A stretch of DNA of 64,000 nucleotides from Otatea glauca (taxonomy: Eukaryota; Streptophyta; Magnoliopsida; Poales; Poaceae), in assembly GCA_036346275.1 (NCBI GenBank), contig CM070722.1, positions 20,483,336 to 20,547,335 of the forward strand, read 5' to 3'. The position numbers and the translations under genes are program-made. Shown piece by piece: positions 44,586 through 54,592 of this stretch (its first letter is position 1; each line of letters begins with the position of its first letter). A model generated the notes under the pieces. The model was not told where the DNA came from, did no database searches, and worked only from the letters and a program-made list of their open reading frames with translations.

Positions 44586-47500
44586 ATGGAGAGAGCAGAG
44601 CAAAATCAGCGCCACACCTTGTTCCAATCAAAGTTCGTTTTGAAGGAAAGATCATGTCGCGTCATCATCGATGGAGGTAGTTGCAACAACGTTGCTAGCA
44701 TGGAGTTGGTCAAGAAGCTTGGCTTGACCACGCAGCAGCACCCGTGGCCATATTACATTCAATGGTTGAACTCTTGCAGTAAGTTGAAGGTAAATAACAT
44801 TGTGAGAGTGCATTTTTCAATTGGTACCTACCATGATCATGCAGATTTTGATATTGTGCCTATGCAAGCTTGTTCTTTGCTTTTAGGTAGGCCTTGGCAA
44901 TATGATACTGATACTTTACACCATGGTATAAGTAATAAATACACTTTCACACATAAAGGAAGAACCATTGAATTAATTTCAATGACCCCTGTTGCAATTT
45001 TGAAAGATGAGTTAGAAAGAGCTGAAAAAGAATGTAAGGTGAAGGAAACTAACACTGAAAATCAGGATGTAGCAAAAGAAGTTTGCCTACCTAAAAAGGA
45101 AAGGAAAGCACCTAGTGTTAAGAAGGTGGGAAGTAAATTGAAAGGTGCTAACATGCTTGCTACAAAATCTGATTTACGTGAGCTTGATGAGTCTGATTTG
45201 GCTTGCTATGCTTTGATTTGCAAAGAGGCTTATTTTTCCTTGATAAATTGCCTAGCTCTTTGCCTCCTGTTGTCATTAATCTTTTGTAGGAATATGAGGA
45301 TGTATTCCCGGATGAGCTTCCCCCAGGGTTGCCACCTATGAGAAGAATTGAGCATCTAGTTGACTCGATTTTGGGGGCGACTTTGCCAAACCGTGCACCT
45401 TAGCGAACCAACTCCGAAGAGACTAAGGAAATTTAGCGCCAAGTCCAGGACTTATTGGATCGAGGGTATGTACGAGAGAGCCTTAGTCCTTGTGTTGTTC
45501 CTGTTATTTTGGTGCCTAAGAAAGATGGTAGTTGGCGAATGTGCGTAGAATGTAGAGCCATTAATAATATCACAATAAGGTATCGTCATCCTATTCCTCG
45601 GTTAGACAACATGCTTGATGAGTTAAGTGGTTCTATCATTTTTTCTAAGGTAGACTTGCGAAGTGGATACCACCAAATTAGAATGAAGTTGGGAGACGAA
45701 TGGAAAACTGCTTTCAAAACTAAGTTTGGGTTATATGAGTTGTTAGTCATGCCTTTTGGGTCAACTAACGCACCTAGCACTTTGATGTGGCTAATGAACG
45801 AAGTTTTACGTGTTTTCGTTGGAAAATTTGTGGTGGTTTATTTTGATGATATTTTAATCTATAGCAAGTCACATAGAGAACACATGGAACATTTACGTGT
45901 TGTTTTTAATGCTTTGAGAGATGTACATTTGTTTGGTAATATTGATAAATGCACCTTTTGCATGGATCGAGTCTCTTTTCTTGGATATATTGTTACTCCA
46001 CAGGAAATAGAAGTGGATGAGGTGAAAATTGAAGCAATCAAGAGTTGGCTGACGCCTGAGACAGTCACATAAGTGAGCATTTTGTGAAGGATTTCAGCAC
46101 CATTACGGCACCTTTGAATGAGTTAACAAAGAAAGGCATTCTTTTCTACTAGGGACCAGCACAAGAACATGCTTTTAATGTGTTATAGGAGAAGCTCACC
46201 AATGCCCCTCTACTTCATCTCCTCGATTTCGGTAAGACTTTTGAGTTAGAGTGTGATGCTAGTGGGATTGGAATAGGAGGAGTGTTACTACAAGAAGGTA
46301 AACCTATTGCATAGTTTAGTGAAAAATTGAATGGCCCTACTCTGAATTATTCTACATATGATAAATAATTGTATGCTTTAGTGCGTGTATTAGAAACATG
46401 GCAACATTACCTTTGGCCCAAAGAATTTGTTATTCATTCCGATCATGAATCTTTAAAATATATTAGAAGCCAAGCGAAACTATATATATGACATGCTAAA
46501 TGGGTTGAGTTCATTGAATCGTTTCCCTATATCATCAAGCATAAGAGAGGTAAAGACAATGTGATTGCCGATGTGTTGTCTCGGAGATATACTTTGTTAT
46601 CACAACTTGATCATAAAATTATTGGTTTGGAAACAATCAAGGACTTGTATGCCACTGATATGGATTTTAGAGATGCTTACCTAAAATGTAGAGAAGGAAG
46701 AACTTGGAATAAATATGTGCTAAATGATGGATTATTATATCGTGTTAACAAGCTATGCGTTCCATCTAGTTCTGTTCGCCTTTTGTTTTTGCAGGAAGCG
46801 CATGGAGGTGGTTTGATGGGACACTTTGGAGTGAAGAAGAAAGAGGATGTACTTGCTGCCCATTTCTTTTGGCCTAAGATGAGGCGTGATGTCGAGCGCT
46901 ATGTGCCACGTTGCACCACCTGCAATAAAGATAAGTCCCGTTTGAATCCACATGGTCTTTATATGCCTCTTCCTGTCCCTAGAATTACTTGGGAGGATAT
47001 TTCAATGGATTTTGTGTTAGGATTGCCTAGGACTAAGAGGGGAAGGGATAGTATATTTGTGGTGGTTGATCGTTTCTCTAAATTGGCGCATTTTATACCT
47101 TGTCATAAGAGTGACGATGCTACAAACGTTGCTGATTTATTTTTCAGGGAGATCGTTCGTTTACATGATGTGCCCAATACCATCGTTTCAGATTGTAATG
47201 CAAAGTTCTTAAGTCATTTTTGGAGAAGCCTATGGAATAAATTGGGGACAAAATTGCTTTTCTCCACTACTTGTCACCCTCAAACCGACGGACAGATGGA
47301 GGTCATCAGCCGCACATTGTCTACTATGCTACGGGCGATTCTCAAGACAAATATGAAGATGTGGGAAGAGTGATTACCTCATATTGAATTTTCTTATAAT
47401 AGGTCCATACACTCCACAACCATGGTAAGTCCGTTTCAGATCATACATGGGTTTAATCCACGTGCTCCTATTGATTTGTTACTTTTACCTCCTTCTGAAA

Positions 47501-47877
47501 CATTAAATTTTGATGCTAAAAGCCGTGCTGAATTGAGTTTGAAAATGCATGAATTAGTTAAAAAAATATTGAAAAGATGAATGCAAAATATAAAGCATAT
47601 GGTAGCCAAGGTAGAAAACAATTAACCTTTGAATCTCGTGATCTTGTTTGGTTGCATCTACGCAAAGATAGGTTTCCAGAATTGAGAAAGTCTAAATTAA
47701 TGCCTCGAGCTGATGATCCTTTTAAAGTACTTGCAAAGATTAATGATAATGCATATAAGCTTGAGTTGCCAGCAGATTTCGGGTTAGTCCAACTTTTAAC
47801 ATTTCAGATTTAAAACCATACATGGGCAAAGAAGATGAGATTGAGTCGAGGATGACTCCAATTTTAGAGGGGAAGAA
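44586..47877 (+). pseudogene. CRM-like pol: protease, RT, RNase H, integrase (multiple stops)
   Basis: Protease: 44586-45240 open, active site 'IIDGGSCNN' at about 44665. RT: 45455-46072 open, with 'KKDGSWRMC', 'MPFGSTNAPS' and catalytic YFDD at about 45840. RNase H: 46080-46560, fragmented. Integrase: 46561-47373 open, with His-Cys zinc motif ('RCTTCNKDKS' around 46905), core 'DFVLGLPRTKRGRDS', 'VSDCNAKF' and 'HPQTDGQMEV'. The C-terminal domain runs to 47820 ('DLVWLHLRKDRF'), after which a 1-base shift leads into the LTR. Stops lie near 45403, 45434, 46070, 46148, 46186, 46312, 46366, 46488 and 47371; several fit CAG to TAG or CGA to TGA. A roughly 30-bp deletion near 46080 removes part of the RT-RNase H join. 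Confidence 0.82.
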
Positions 47878-48055
47878 TGATGATGACATAACTCCTACGG
47901 ATATAACTTTAACTCTTGGTCCAATAACACAAGCGCGAGCAAAACAACTCAATTACAAGGTGAGCTCGTTACTCCTATGGATACAACTTTAACTCTTGGT
48001 CCAATAACACGAGCCCAAGCAAAATAACTCAATTACAAGGTCAGCTCGTTCTTAG
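47878..48055 (+). repeat. CRM-like right LTR, truncated to 178 bp
   Basis: Starts TGATGATGACATAACTCC and matches 35424-35602, including both copies of the 80-bp duplication. It stops after 'gctcgttcttag', where copia RNase H sequence begins. About 790 bp of LTR are missing. Confidence 0.8.
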
Positions 48056-49233
48056 CTACAACGACATACTTGGCCCAGCGGTAGACTGTGCAACTTTGGA
48101 CTGCTTTCTAGATGACCAAGAAACAAGAGAAGTGCCAATGAATTGGTAAGTGCCAGAAGTGCTCTTCCTATCTATCCTATAGCCAGCAAAGTCTGCATCG
48201 AAAAAGCTTCTAAGGGACAGACAAGAAGAGGAAGAGTACCAAATACCATAATCAATGGTAGCTCGAAGGTACCTGAAGATGCGCTTCACCGCTTGACGGT
48301 AAGAGGCACGAGGAAAAGCCTAAAATCGAGCGCACATACATACAGCAAAATGTATGTCCGTCCTCGAGGTAGTGAAGTACAGGAGGAAATCGATCATGTT
48401 CTTGAACTCCTTCTAATAAACTGGCTCACCATCCTCGTCAGGCTCGAGGACAGCAGTGGTGGCCACAGGAGTCATCACCGGCTTCCCATCAGACATATCG
48501 ATGCGCCTTAGAAGGTCTCGAGTGTACTTGCCTTGATGCAAGAAGCTGCCCTCCCGAGTCTGCTTAATTTGGAAGTTAAGGAAGTAGCTCAACTCACCCA
48601 TCATACTCATCTCAAACTCTGTGCTCATCACCTCAAAAAATTGAGACACAAGAGAATGCGAAGAACCACCAAAGATGATATTGTCCACATAAATCTAAAC
48701 GAGAAGAAAATGAGAATCCTGGTGTCTGATGAACAGAGTCTTGTCTACTATACCCATCTTAAAACTATGACTAAGAAGATATGACTTAAGCCTCTCATAC
48801 CAAGCTCTAGGGGCCTGATTAAGTCAATATAAAGCTTTGGAAAGCTTGAAGACATGGTTAGGGTATTTGGCGTTCCCGAATCCTGGATGTTGACTGACAA
48901 ACACCTCTTCCTCAATATATCCATTGAGGAATGCACTCTTGACATCCATTTGATAAAGCTTGAAGCCCTTGAATGCCAAGAATGCAAGTAGGATCCTAAT
49001 AGCCTCTAGTCTAACTACAGGGGTAAAGGTCTCCTCAAAGTGAAGATTCTCAACCTGAGAAAAGCCCTGTGCAACAAGCCTAGCCTTGTTACTGATGACA
49101 ACCACATCCTCACTCTGCTTGTTTTTGAACACCCACTTGGTCCCAATGACATTATGACCAGATGGGGGCTCGACAAGCTACCATACCTTGTTCCTCTCGA
49201 AGTTCTCAAGTTCTCATGCATAGCATTAATCCA
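48056..49233 (-). pseudogene. SIRE-like copia pol fragment: RT and RNase H
   Basis: On the minus strand from 49233: 'WINAMHE' (RT start), 'ARLVAQGFSQ', 'YQMDVKSAFLNGYI', 'QAPRAWYE', the catalytic motif reading YVDN (about 48690-48680), then 'RSFFDADFAG' and 'STSGTYQFIG' of RNase H, ending at 48056 in 'SRKQSKVAQSTA'. The second catalytic Asp of YVDD is Asn here. Stops interrupt it at about 48825, 48695, 48412 and 48330; three fit CAG to TAG. The right boundary is the Tat LTR at 49234; the left is the truncated CRM-like LTR. Integrase and gag must lie beyond the Tat element, outside the window. Confidence 0.82.
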
Positions 49234-49730
49234 TGTGTCGACTTTTGTGGTCGGCAATGAATTTATGGGGCAGGCGCTAGATCTCAAACTCGAAGGCCAC
49301 ACAAGACAAAGGTTTAGATAGGTTCAAGCCCTCGACGGAGGAGGTAATACCCTAGTCCTGTGTGCTGGGATTATCTGGATCTCTTGGATCTAAGATTGCT
49401 TGTCTCCCTGTTGTTGCCCGCCCTCTCCCTTATATAATGGGGGTGGGGCGGTTTACAGAGTACCGATCGGTTAAGGGATTCCGATCTGTTATTGGATACT
49501 AATCGGTTACAGGATAAAGTTTACATATTTATCTTACCCTGCTAACAAATCGGATTACAATCGTATCTCTTACATCTAAATACTTGTTCAACTATCTCTA
49601 TGATATATCCCCTTCCGCATGGCAGCAAGGCTTGGCGCGAAACTTATCCTCTGGGCCTTCCACTCAGTCCTGTCTCTCCCTTAGGTACTTCTGGGCCGAT
49701 TATGAAGACACCTGGGTTCTTATATTCACA
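49234..49730 (-). repeat. Tat 3' LTR (about 497 bp)
   Basis: On the minus strand it begins TGTGAATATAAGAACCC at 49730, right after the polypurine tract, and ends near 'aaaagtcgacaca' at 49234-49236, where copia RT resumes. A minus-strand TATA box (TTATATAAG) lies at 49438-49430 and GC-rich 'gggagagggcggg' follows. The left border is uncertain by 2 bp. Confidence 0.75.
49430..49438 (-). promoter_or_regulatory. TATA box of the Tat LTR
   Basis: TTATATAAG on the minus strand, followed by a GC-rich stretch, near the middle of the LTR as expected for the U3/R region. Confidence 0.5.
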
Positions 49731-49744
49731 GTAGCCCCCGAGTG
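49731..49744 (-). other. Polypurine tract of the Tat element
   Basis: Minus strand 'actcgggggctac' directly before the LTR start. This G-rich tract is typical of the Tat lineage. Confidence 0.8.
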
Positions 49745-50190
49745 ATTCATGATCCGATTGCTATATCTTTATCTGGGTCTCAACTTTGGATCAACGTTCT
49801 CAGCTTCCAGCAAAAAACCTCTGACTGGCTCCTTCTTTGATTTGAATGCTTCTCCTTGCAGCAGGGGATTATGAAGGACTTGAATATAACCCCCGGTTTT
49901 TTGTTCTAACTGATTATAATCTCCCGTCTGACAGGTTTATTATGGGTAGCTTCATGGATTTGACCCATATCTCATATGAAGATTAGATATTTCTTCCCGC
50001 TCGAGGTGAAACCCTAATATCTTTCCTCTTCAAGGATCAATACTGGACAGTCTTCGAAGTTGTTTTTGACTTCCTGTGCCAATTCATTTTTCGAGAACCT
50101 CTTTGGCTTCTGAAACTATCTTAACTCCAAGTCTCCTCGGCTTCTGATGTCATTACATCTTCGCATTTACCTCAACCTTACCGTATCAGC
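49745..50190. other. Tat 3' untranslated region next to the LTR
   Basis: No coding potential. Pyrimidine-rich on the plus strand, ending at the plus-strand TATA box at 50191. Probably contains the upstream promoter of the small plus-strand gene. Confidence 0.4.
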
Positions 50191-50198
50191 TATAAAAG
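50191..50198 (+). promoter_or_regulatory. TATA box of the small plus-strand ORF
   Basis: TATAAAAG within 'agctataaaaggtgaacc', a strong plant TATA consensus, 94 bp before the ATG at 50285. It faces away from the LTR, on the strand opposite to pol. Confidence 0.55.
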
Positions 50199-50284
50199 GT
50201 GAACCAATGCTTTTAGAATGTATTCTCCCACGCTTAGTCCTCCATTTTCCTGCACCAAGCTCCACCTTCTTCCTGAGGGATTTC

Positions 50285-50479
50285 ATGGACAACCGGGATC
50301 CAGAACTTGCCGAGGAGTGGGCGCTATTCGACACCGCCATGGCCGAATGGACTGAAGAAGAGGATGTTGCCCTTGACCGCGCCGCCGTTGATGCCTTCCT
50401 CGAGATTGTCCCCGCCCTTTATAGGGCTAAGGAAGCTCTTGTGGAGGCACTAGGTCGCGTGTGTCGCGGAGAAGTATAA
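50285..50479 (+). CDS. Small acidic 64-residue protein, unknown, antisense inside the Tat element
   Basis: ATG at 50285 ('MDNRDPELAEEWALFDTAM') to TAA at 50477. 17 of 64 residues are Asp or Glu, with 6 Lys/Arg, so the protein would be strongly acidic; Ala/Leu/Glu spacing suggests helices. An upstream in-frame extension exists from 50147, but the TATA box at 50191 makes 50285 the better start. A poly(A) signal follows at 50535. The unit is uninterrupted although neighbouring Tat genes have many stops. I recognise no family. It could be a chance frame in element 3' DNA, but TATA box, start, stop and poly(A) signal are correctly ordered and spaced. Confidence 0.5.
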   Translation: MDNRDPELAEEWALFDTAMAEWTEEEDVALDRAAVDAFLEIVPALYRAKEALVEALGRVCRGEV

Positions 50480-50534
50480 TATTCCTGTAAATGTAAGAGT
50501 CTTTTCCCAGGCATAATGCCTGGGGAATTTATAT

Positions 50535-50540
50535 AATAAA
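50535..50540 (+). terminator. Poly(A) signal after the small ORF
   Basis: AATAAA in 'tatataataaagaaaat', 56 bp after the TAA, followed by a T-run. Consistent with 3' end formation on the plus strand. Confidence 0.5.
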
Positions 50541-50574
50541 GAAAATTTTTTTGAGTGATATCTATGACTATCGT

Positions 50575-51110
50575 TAGACATAGCTTAGACCCAACTTGGG
50601 GCATATCAAAAGCTTGCATAGCTCTTTGGTCGGGTGATATCCATATTCGACTGACGCAGGATATATCTTAGGTCCAACTTGGGACATATTAAGATTTTGT
50701 GGCTCTTGGTGAGGATACCTATATCCGACTGTTGTAGGATATAGCTCTGGTCCGACTTGGGACATATCATATTCACGTGGATCTTGGCCGACTGATACCC
50801 ATATTCGACTGCTGTAGGATATAGCTTAGGCTCGACTTGGAGCATATCATATCTACGTGGCTCTTGGCCGAGTGATACCCATATCCGACTGCTGTAGGAT
50901 ATAGCTTAGGCTCGACTTAGAGCGTATCATATTTACGTGGCTCTTGGCCGAGTGATACCCATATCCGACTGCTGTAGGATATAGCTTAGGCTCGACTTGG
51001 AGCGTATCAGGATTTTCTCGGCTCATGGCCGAGTGATACCTATATCCGACTGGTGTAGGATATAGCTCTGGTCCGTCTTGGGACATATCAAGGTTTATCC
51101 GAATGGTATC
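50575..51110. repeat. Minisatellite, ~80-bp unit, about six copies
   Basis: Unit landmarks 'gtaggatatagct' recur at 50733, 50814, 50894, 50974 and 51055 (spacing 80-81 bp), with an older variant near 50656. Each unit has 'ctcttggccgagtgatacccatatccgact', split by variants, and 'cgacttgga(g/c)c(g/a)tatcat'. Frames in it on either strand are a by-product of the repeat. It lies between the small ORF and the antisense gene. Confidence 0.88.
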
Positions 51111-51633
51111 CGTACTCGTTTATTATGATGCATAGCTTATCAACCCATCTTGGGGCATACCATTGGAACCGTGCCTTATCAGGCTGAACCCGTGATATAT
51201 GATTCCGCTATGTGGTAACCAACTAGCGACCCAACATGGGATATATCACAAGAAGATATTTTTAATCCAAACTGGAAGATACCCACGTCTCGCTTAGTTC
51301 GATAAGTGGTTAAACATCCCATCGTGGGGAGCAATGTGTTCCAAATATGACTTGGTCAAACCATGACTGCCTCCACATGTCAGGACGCCGAGCTAGCAAA
51401 TCATTACGAAGCATAGAGCAGGGTTAGGTGTTTTGCAATCTTTTTCCCGCCGATTCGACGAAAACCTGATTTTTTCCCCCTTTTAAGACTAAGCCATGCA
51501 TTGACCGATGGTTCATTTTTTCACCGCACACTCCTGCCCCTTCTGCTTCCCTGTCTCTCCGACTTCTCCGCCGCTAGGGTTAACTGCTGCTGCGCTCGCA
51601 TTTTTTGCGCCGTCGTTGATCTTTCCTCCGAAA
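51111..51633 (+). other. Upstream region of the antisense gene
   Basis: Degenerate minisatellite-like units continue to about 51300 ('acccaacatgggatatatcac'), then unique sequence. 'ttttaagact' at about 51480 is a weak TATA candidate. Open frames at 51501-51633 probably belong to the 5' leader. Confidence 0.35.
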
Positions 51634-54397
51634 ATGTCTTCTCATTCTTTCATAGACACCTCCTCGCTGCCTTTGCCCCAAAATTGGACCACCTCGATAA
51701 CAACGGAAGAGCGGTTGCAGTCCATGGCGGATGACGGGGTTCTTCCCGTCTTGAATTTAATTTCCGCACGACCGGGCGCAGGTGAATCCATCCCTACCCC
51801 TCGTTCTGAAGAAATTGTGGTTTTCGAATCTTTCTTCCAACGCGGGCTGGGCCTTCCTGTTTGCCCTTTTCTTCGCGGTCTTCTCTTTTTCTATAGTATT
51901 GAATTGGTGAACCTGAATCCCAATTCTATCCTACAAATCTCCCTCTTCGTTCACCTCTGCGAGGCATTCTTGGGCACCCGCCCTCATTTCAATCTCTTTC
52001 GTCACTTTTACCTTTTAAAGCCTTATCCCTCAAAAAGCGACCCCAAGGTAATTGGGCGAGATGGATTTCAATTGCGGGAAGGATTAAAGAAAAACTACTT
52101 TACCATTCCCTTCAAATCTTCAAATAAAGGCTAGCACCAGGAATGGTTCTATTGTGCTAATCCTGATCCTGCTTTCCCTTCTTTTGTCGAGCGCCGACCT
52201 AGGGTGTCCCTTTCTTGGACATCTGTTCCCAATGCTCGCGATATGGATCAGGTGTAGGATCTCTTGGTGCTGATTGATAAATTAAAGGAAGACGGTCTCA
52301 CGGGAGTTGGTTTGGCCCTCCATTTTGTCGCTCGCTGGATACAACCTCTAAAGGAGTGAGTCCATCTGGGATATGAATTTGAAGGAAGGGACGATCCGAC
52401 CCGGGAACTGCCCGAATCAGCGTCGAAGGAGCAGGTATATGCTCGGGTAGGCGACTTTTTCATCCCAAGCGTAGAGATGTCCACCGCCAGATGCCCAAAG
52501 TCCTTTACTGCATCAAATCCTCCTCCTGAGGTAAGAAAGTTTAGCTGATAGACTTCCACATTCGTCTCTGAATGACTTTTAATAGTTTTAATACTCCTTT
52601 CCAGGATCGATTGGCTTTCTTTAGTGATGCGCCTCTCCTAGAAATGCCTGTACATAAGAGTGACCACTGGAAGCGAGCTGCAAGCTCCCAAGCCAGAGAC
52701 CCGGCCGCCAAGAAGGGTAAGAAAACGATTATCAAGGACCCTCCGAAGCCTCGGTGCCCGACTGGTGGTCCCAAGATCCAAGAACCGCCAGCACAAGCCC
52801 CAGTGCCTTCAGTTCCCCTTCCACATAAGCCCGTAGTACAGCCGAGTCCAACTCCAAGTGACTCGAGCATTCGGGAGGAGCCCAGGGTTCCAGATCATAG
52901 CACCCCGACTGGTCCCTCCGGAAGTGATTCTGCCACTCGAAAGAAACCCCCGATGAGGATAAAGAAGTCCGACAGGTTGGATGTCCCATCGACTCTTATT
53001 CGACGCATTTTGCTAGCTTATTCACCGATCATTCTTCTTATAGAAATCCTTCTTATGATATCCCCGTCGAGACACCGTCTAGGGCCCCTGAGGGAACTGA
53101 GTCCCAGGACGTACCCGACCTGGTTGAGGAGGACCCACAATCTGCCTCGCCTGGAGACACAAGGGAGCCCTCCGAACCTCAGCCGCCTTCAACGACACCC
53201 CATGCTTCGGCATCGGGTCCCGCTGCTCTAGAGCCTATCTCCCGTCCATCCCCTGAGGTAGAAGAAATCCCCCGAGATCCGCCGGCTCTTGCTCGGCCCC
53301 AACTTATAATGCAAACCGCATGGGTTGATGAGGAAGACGGCTTGAAGTCCCTCGACGATCTGGCGGAGGAGAAAGAAAGGAATTCCTTTTATAGTCACGC
53401 CGCCGCTTGTGCTCGCCTGGCCCGAGTAATATTTTCACTACTCTTGTCACCTTCTTGCTTGTGCCGGTTAGCATGTTGTCACCTTTCCCTGTGATGGTTA
53501 CAGAAATTGGGAGAACGCTCTGCGCAAAAGTTCGAATACCTCCAAAAGATGCTCCGAGGTCGGGGCCTTTGAGAATATCCGCCGACTTGGAGCAGATCAA
53601 GGCTAGACATGCAGTCGAGCTGCAGGATCTTCGGTCAGAAGTCCAGGCCTTGCGGGAAGAGAAGAAAATCTTGTGGCAGGAGAAGCTAGATGTTGTTGGC
53701 TCCCTTCGAGGTAGATATTTCCTGGACCATCACGTGCTCTCGTTTAATCGTCTGGTCTTTTGATTTCCTTATCTCTGTGTCAGTTCGGGATTCTACTATT
53801 GCAAAGCTCCAAGAGCAACTTAAGGCCTCGGAGGCCTCCAAGTTGAAATCGGAGAAGGAGTTAGAAGGTACGCTCAGCAGCTTGGCCCTCCCTTGCCTTC
53901 ATTGTCTTCTTGGTATTTCTTAATAATCTGTTTTGCTTGCAGACTACAAATTCAAGATGCGGGCGCAATACGCCACTTATAACGAGAAAGTCGAGGCCCT
54001 TGAAATGTCTTGTGCTAAGTTTCGCGAGGCCTCTGAGCCATTGTTGAGGTTGCTTCATCACGGAGGCGAGAGGCTGCTCAGTAGGGGCCACGTTATCTCC
54101 CAACTGGAGGAAGCTCCCAAGGAGCTTAAGAGACTCCTGAAGGAAATGGAGACCAATGGTGCTAGCCAGGCTCTGGCGATCACCAAGTTGCTTCATCCCC
54201 GAGTGGATCTTGAAGCCATTAAAGATGGCTATGCCTGCAGTGTGGATGAAGACCGGGCCGCCGAACTGTGGGATGAAGTTAAGGATGCTTCTTGGTACAT
54301 TGCGAAACTTTGGACCTATCGACAAATATTTGAAAGTGTTTCTTTGACCTTGCATTTTTCTTTAAATATCTTTGCTATGCTCGATGAGGCCCGGTGA
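51634..54397 (+). pseudogene. Antisense multi-exon gene of the Tat element ('putative gypsy type transposon' domain)
   Basis: Plus-strand gene inside a minus-strand element. Exons with GT-AG borders: 51634-52530, 52605-53425, 53504-53710, 53784-53867, and 53943 to TGA at 54397. Exon 1 resembles the plant domain called putative gypsy type transposon/Transposase_28 ('FFYSIELVNLNPNSILQ', 'LFVHLCEAFLG'). Exon 2 is Pro/Lys-rich and basic, perhaps nuclear. Exons 3-5 encode coiled coils ('ELQDLRSEVQALREEKK', 'TIAKLQEQLKASEASKLK', 'LLHHGGERLLSRGHVI'). Breaks: TAG at 52132, TAG near 52256, TGA near 52358, and a frameshift near 53000. Gene function is unknown; it is a recurring passenger of Tat elements in grasses. 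It converges on pol, whose end lies near 54593. Confidence 0.72.
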
Positions 54398-54592
54398 GTA
54401 GTTTTGACATCTTAAATATCATGTCGACTAGTTCAAATTTGTGCTCGGGCATGGTTCATGACATATGTCTTAGAGTCATAAAATTCGTAGGAGCGAAGCA
54501 CCCAGACGCATAATTTTCTAGAAGATTATACGAGAACAACTTTAACAGCGAACATTCATTCATAAAGAAGCAATTGAATTACAAAGTTCAAG
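54398..54592. other. Convergent 3' ends of the antisense gene and Tat pol
   Basis: About 195 bp of AT-rich spacer between the plus-strand stop at 54397 and the minus-strand pol stop near 54593. No clear poly(A) signal on either strand. Confidence 0.4.

Larger units (their letters stand above)
35424..48055 (+). mobile_element. CRM-like chromovirus (Ty3-gypsy), 3' LTR truncated, interrupted by an Ac-like hAT
   Basis: A left LTR starting TGATGAGGAC (35424-36392) is followed by an initiator tRNA-Met primer site, a 1.2-kb leader, gag (split by hAT), protease, RT, RNase H and integrase. The pol frame runs into the start of the 3' LTR (47878), which breaks off after 178 bp at 48055. An LTR start of TGATGA and pol overlapping the LTR both fit the CRM (centromeric) lineage; the clade call rests on that and on gag/pol wording from memory. 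It lies in the copia: copia DNA flanks both sides. The right target duplication is missing because of a deletion. Confidence 0.72.

Noticed and set aside
50606..51086. Repetitive minus-strand frames in the minisatellite ('MSQ-GPELYPT' type)
   Set aside because: The ~80-bp unit is not a multiple of 3 and frames change between units; a by-product of the repeat.
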